From Treponema sp. (GTDB taxonomy: Bacteria; Spirochaetota; Spirochaetia; Treponematales; Treponemataceae), in NCBI GenBank assembly GCA_017453705.1, contig JAFTEK010000156.1, forward strand, positions 1 to 7,671: 7,671 nucleotides of DNA, given 5' to 3'. Shown piece after piece: positions 5,928 through 7,671 of the stretch. A program made the position numbers and the translations under genes. Position 1 is the stretch's first letter; every line of letters begins with the position of its first letter. The notes beneath the pieces are model-generated. The model saw only the letters and a program-made list of their open reading frames with translations, searched no databases and was not told the DNA's origin.

Positions 5928-7496
5928 TCACTGAATGACCTTGGCCGTGTAGGAGATGGTCTTGGCCTTGTAAAATTTGATGCCGCCGCTCTTGTAGCCG
6001 TCCGCGTCCAGACCTGCCTTTAGGCTCAGTCGTCGCAGGAAGTCCTTCTTGCTGTAGCCCCGCTCCATTGCAAGCGATGCCTGCAGCAGGGTCTCCCTCT
6101 GGGCGGAGCTTTCTGCATCCGGGTTGACCAGCAGGAGGGAGTCCAGTCCGGGAATGAAGTCTTCGTAGTCCTGCATCTCCTCCCAGTACGAAAAGAGCGA
6201 GATGTTGATGAACAGGTTGGCCAGTTCCTCGGGGCGGATGTAGTCGTAGCGGGGGTCGCGGGCGGCTTCCACGCTGGCGTATCCGGCGGCTTTCTCCGCG
6301 TCCCCTGCCGTGAAGTCCAGCCCGGAGTAGAGGGCAAGGCAGCCCCTGTCTTTTTCTGCCGTTCGGTAGCGGACGGCGATACCACGGCTGTGTTTATCGT
6401 CAAAGGCAAAGTGGGCATCGGGCGGGGGCACCGTCTTTCCAGAGAAGGAGTCTGTCAGGGCTTTTAAGGCTATCCGGTGCAGCCCTTCAAGCTGTTCTTT
6501 CTGCGAATAGGGGGCAAGCTCCTTCCCGATCGCAAGCTTGTCTTGCATGGCCTGTAGCACTGTGGCGCTCGTGCTGTCATCTGCGTCATACGCGGTCACA
6601 TTCTTCCGTACAAAAAGCTCCTGTATGGCGGGAGGCGCGTTCAGCCAGAGGTATGCCCCCCGGTAGAAGCCGCACTGGTAGCCCTGATACAAGTCCGGCT
6701 TCTCTTTCCATCGGGCGAACGCGACCAGGTCCTCATTGCTTTCCTCCCTCTCGCCGAAGTTACCGCTTGTAAAAAGCCAGCGGGCGTTTTTGGGGGATTT
6801 TTGCATGAAAGCCTTCAGGTATCCCCAGGCTTTTTGGGGGCTTTTCTGGTAGGCTGCGGAAAGCGAGACCGTTACGAGCGGGCATTTGTGCTTTCGGAGA
6901 AAGGCGCACGTTTCCTGTATGAATGACTTGGAGTCAAGGTCTGTGGCATCTGCCGCCGTTGCCTCCGGCTCAGCTTCCCGGTCTCTGTCGTACAGGTCCA
7001 GGTCTACCGTGACCGCATACGGCTTTTTTATTTTCAGTCTCTTGAGTGCGGCAAAATCAATTACGCGGAATGCCTCCAGCACCCGCCTTGCCTTGTCCTC
7101 GTCCTTTCTCTCTGTGTTCTTCTCAAGCCACTTACGCTTGGCCGAAAGCTCCAGTCCGTCCGCCGAATACTGGCATACCCACCAGACTTCCTGTATAATG
7201 CCCCTGTCCACAAGCTGACCCGCCCAGTCGTAGGAGTGTATAATGGAAGAGTCCGCGCTGACATCATTGTGCTTGTCAAAAAGCACGAGGGTGGAGCAGC
7301 CTGTTTTTTCGCAGTAGTCCTCCACTATGTCATAGCTCAGCCCGTGCCTGTCGCTCAGAAAGTAGACGGGCTTGCCCACTTTCGCCGTACATGATGAGAG
7401 TGTGGGCAGGATGAGGGCGGACAACAGGAGTAAGGCGGTCAGCTGGGCGGAAATGGATTTTGCGCTCACCCTTCCAGTATAGCACGAAATTCCCAT
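5928..7496 (-). CDS. Predicted lipoprotein: arginase/UPF0489-like domain fused to AMMECR1 domain
   Basis: This 522-residue protein has a signal peptide and lipobox LSSC (33-36), lipidated at Cys36. Residues about 42-330 resemble the ureohydrolase (arginase) fold as in UPF0489: SDRHG (48-52), FDKHNDVS (73-80, the DxHxD metal pattern) and VTVDLDLYD (162-170, the DxDxxD pattern). Together they supply most of the residues of a di-metal site. Residues about 337-515 match AMMECR1: DRGCLALYSG (383-392; the family has LRGCIG), EAARDPRYDYIRPEEL (410-425), INISLFS (430-436), then GLDSLLLV (450-457). SLAMERGYSKKDFLRRLSLK (474-493) and AGLDADGY complete it. AMMECR1 proteins are usually cytosolic and of unknown biochemical role, often linked to MEMO and radical SAM proteins, so export is odd. 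The ATG at 7496 has a GGGGG ribosome site nine bases upstream (7506-7510); GTG at 7469 is an alternative but lacks a spaced site. The substrate is unknown. Confidence 0.85.
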   Translation of the reverse strand: MGISCYTGRVSAKSISAQLTALLLLSALILPTLSSCTAKVGKPVYFLSDRHGLSYDIVEDYCEKTGCSTLVLFDKHNDVSADSSIIHSYDWAGQLVDRGIIQEVWWVCQYSADGLELSAKRKWLEKNTERKDEDKARRVLEAFRVIDFAALKRLKIKKPYAVTVDLDLYDRDREAEPEATAADATDLDSKSFIQETCAFLRKHKCPLVTVSLSAAYQKSPQKAWGYLKAFMQKSPKNARWLFTSGNFGEREESNEDLVAFARWKEKPDLYQGYQCGFYRGAYLWLNAPPAIQELFVRKNVTAYDADDSTSATVLQAMQDKLAIGKELAPYSQKEQLEGLHRIALKALTDSFSGKTVPPPDAHFAFDDKHSRGIAVRYRTAEKDRGCLALYSGLDFTAGDAEKAAGYASVEAARDPRYDYIRPEELANLFINISLFSYWEEMQDYEDFIPGLDSLLLVNPDAESSAQRETLLQASLAMERGYSKKDFLRRLSLKAGLDADGYKSGGIKFYKAKTISYTAKVIQ

Positions 7497-7510
7497 ACTG
7501 TGTTTCCCCC

Positions 7511-7539
7511 TTGCCTTTTCCTTGTAAAATAGCTATAGT
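7511..7539 (+). promoter_or_regulatory. Possible rightward promoter ahead of the 7-bp repeat
   Basis: TTGCCT (7511-7516), a 17-bp spacer and TATAGT (7534-7539, five of six consensus bases) form a plausible promoter on the + strand. It points out of the window and towards the 7-bp repeat. It overlaps the leader of the lipoprotein gene on the opposite strand, so the two could be divergently transcribed. No convincing leftward promoter for the lipoprotein gene was found in 7497-7626. Confidence 0.25.
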
Positions 7540-7626
7540 GGTGGCAAGAGATGGTCTGTAGGGCTGAGATTGCATCCAAAATTTCCTCAAAACCGCTTGA
7601 CATAAGGTCAGGCGTGGTACAAAATT

Positions 7627-7671
7627 CTCACGTCTCACGTCTCACGTCTCACGTCTCACGTCTCACGTCTC
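7627..7671 (+). repeat. 7-bp tandem repeat (CTCACGT)n running off the window end
   Basis: Six perfect CTCACGT copies occupy 7627-7668, with CTC of a seventh at the window edge, so the true length is unknown. The array contains no stop codon in any + strand frame. On the - strand a TGA recurs every 21 bases in all three frames. The array starts 131 bases upstream of the lipoprotein start codon at 7496. Perfect identity between copies indicates recent slippage expansion. Confidence 0.95.

Noticed and set aside
5910..5937. Bidirectional terminator between the convergent genes (GCTG/CAGC at 5910-5924 and the palindrome CATTCACTGAATG at 5925-5937)
   Set aside because: The stems are only four to six pairs, the loop of the palindrome is too tight, and there is no T-run on either strand.

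Overview
The window reads like chromosome from an anaerobic diderm bacterium of moderate G+C content. The diderm call rests on the 3' end of lptB (lipopolysaccharide export ATPase) and two genes with lipoprotein signal peptides. The anaerobic lean rests on a complete ferrous-iron operon of the type feoA-feoA-feoB-small Cys-rich membrane protein, common in gut anaerobes. A spirochaete of the Treponema kind is my best guess, but this is inference from gene content and style; no rRNA or other taxonomic marker is present.

Layout. (1) 1-297: C-terminal part of lptB. (2) 298-402: a near-consensus sigma-70 promoter (TTGACA, 17 bp, TATTAT) followed directly by a perfect 15-bp Fur-family palindrome. 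(3) 403-2604: a tightly overlapping three-gene operon made of an ABC ATPase and membrane permease of the zinc/manganese (ABC-3) class and a lipoprotein with a conserved Cys-rich C-terminal domain. No solute-binding protein gene is visible. (4) 2605-2875: a 23-bp tandem repeat starting four bases after the lipoprotein stop, then an AT-rich stretch with a possible promoter. (5) 2876-5920: feoA1, feoA2, feoB and a 55-residue FeoB-associated Cys-rich membrane protein, all with good ribosome binding sites. (6) 5928-7496, opposite strand: a 522-residue predicted lipoprotein that joins an arginase/UPF0489-like domain to an AMMECR1 domain. (7) 7497-7671: a short upstream region ending in a 7-bp tandem repeat that runs off the window.

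The first two gene sets form a metal-acquisition block: divalent metal uptake through the ABC system, probably repressed by a Fur-family regulator when metal is sufficient, and Fe2+ uptake through FeoB. In the second, the FeoA proteins and the Cys-rich peptide probably act on the cytoplasmic side of FeoB. The most unusual item is the exported arginase-like/AMMECR1 fusion, which has no obvious link to metal uptake beyond its convergent position, 7 bp from the feo operon. No convincing rho-independent terminators, RNA genes, insertion sequences or CRISPR arrays were found.
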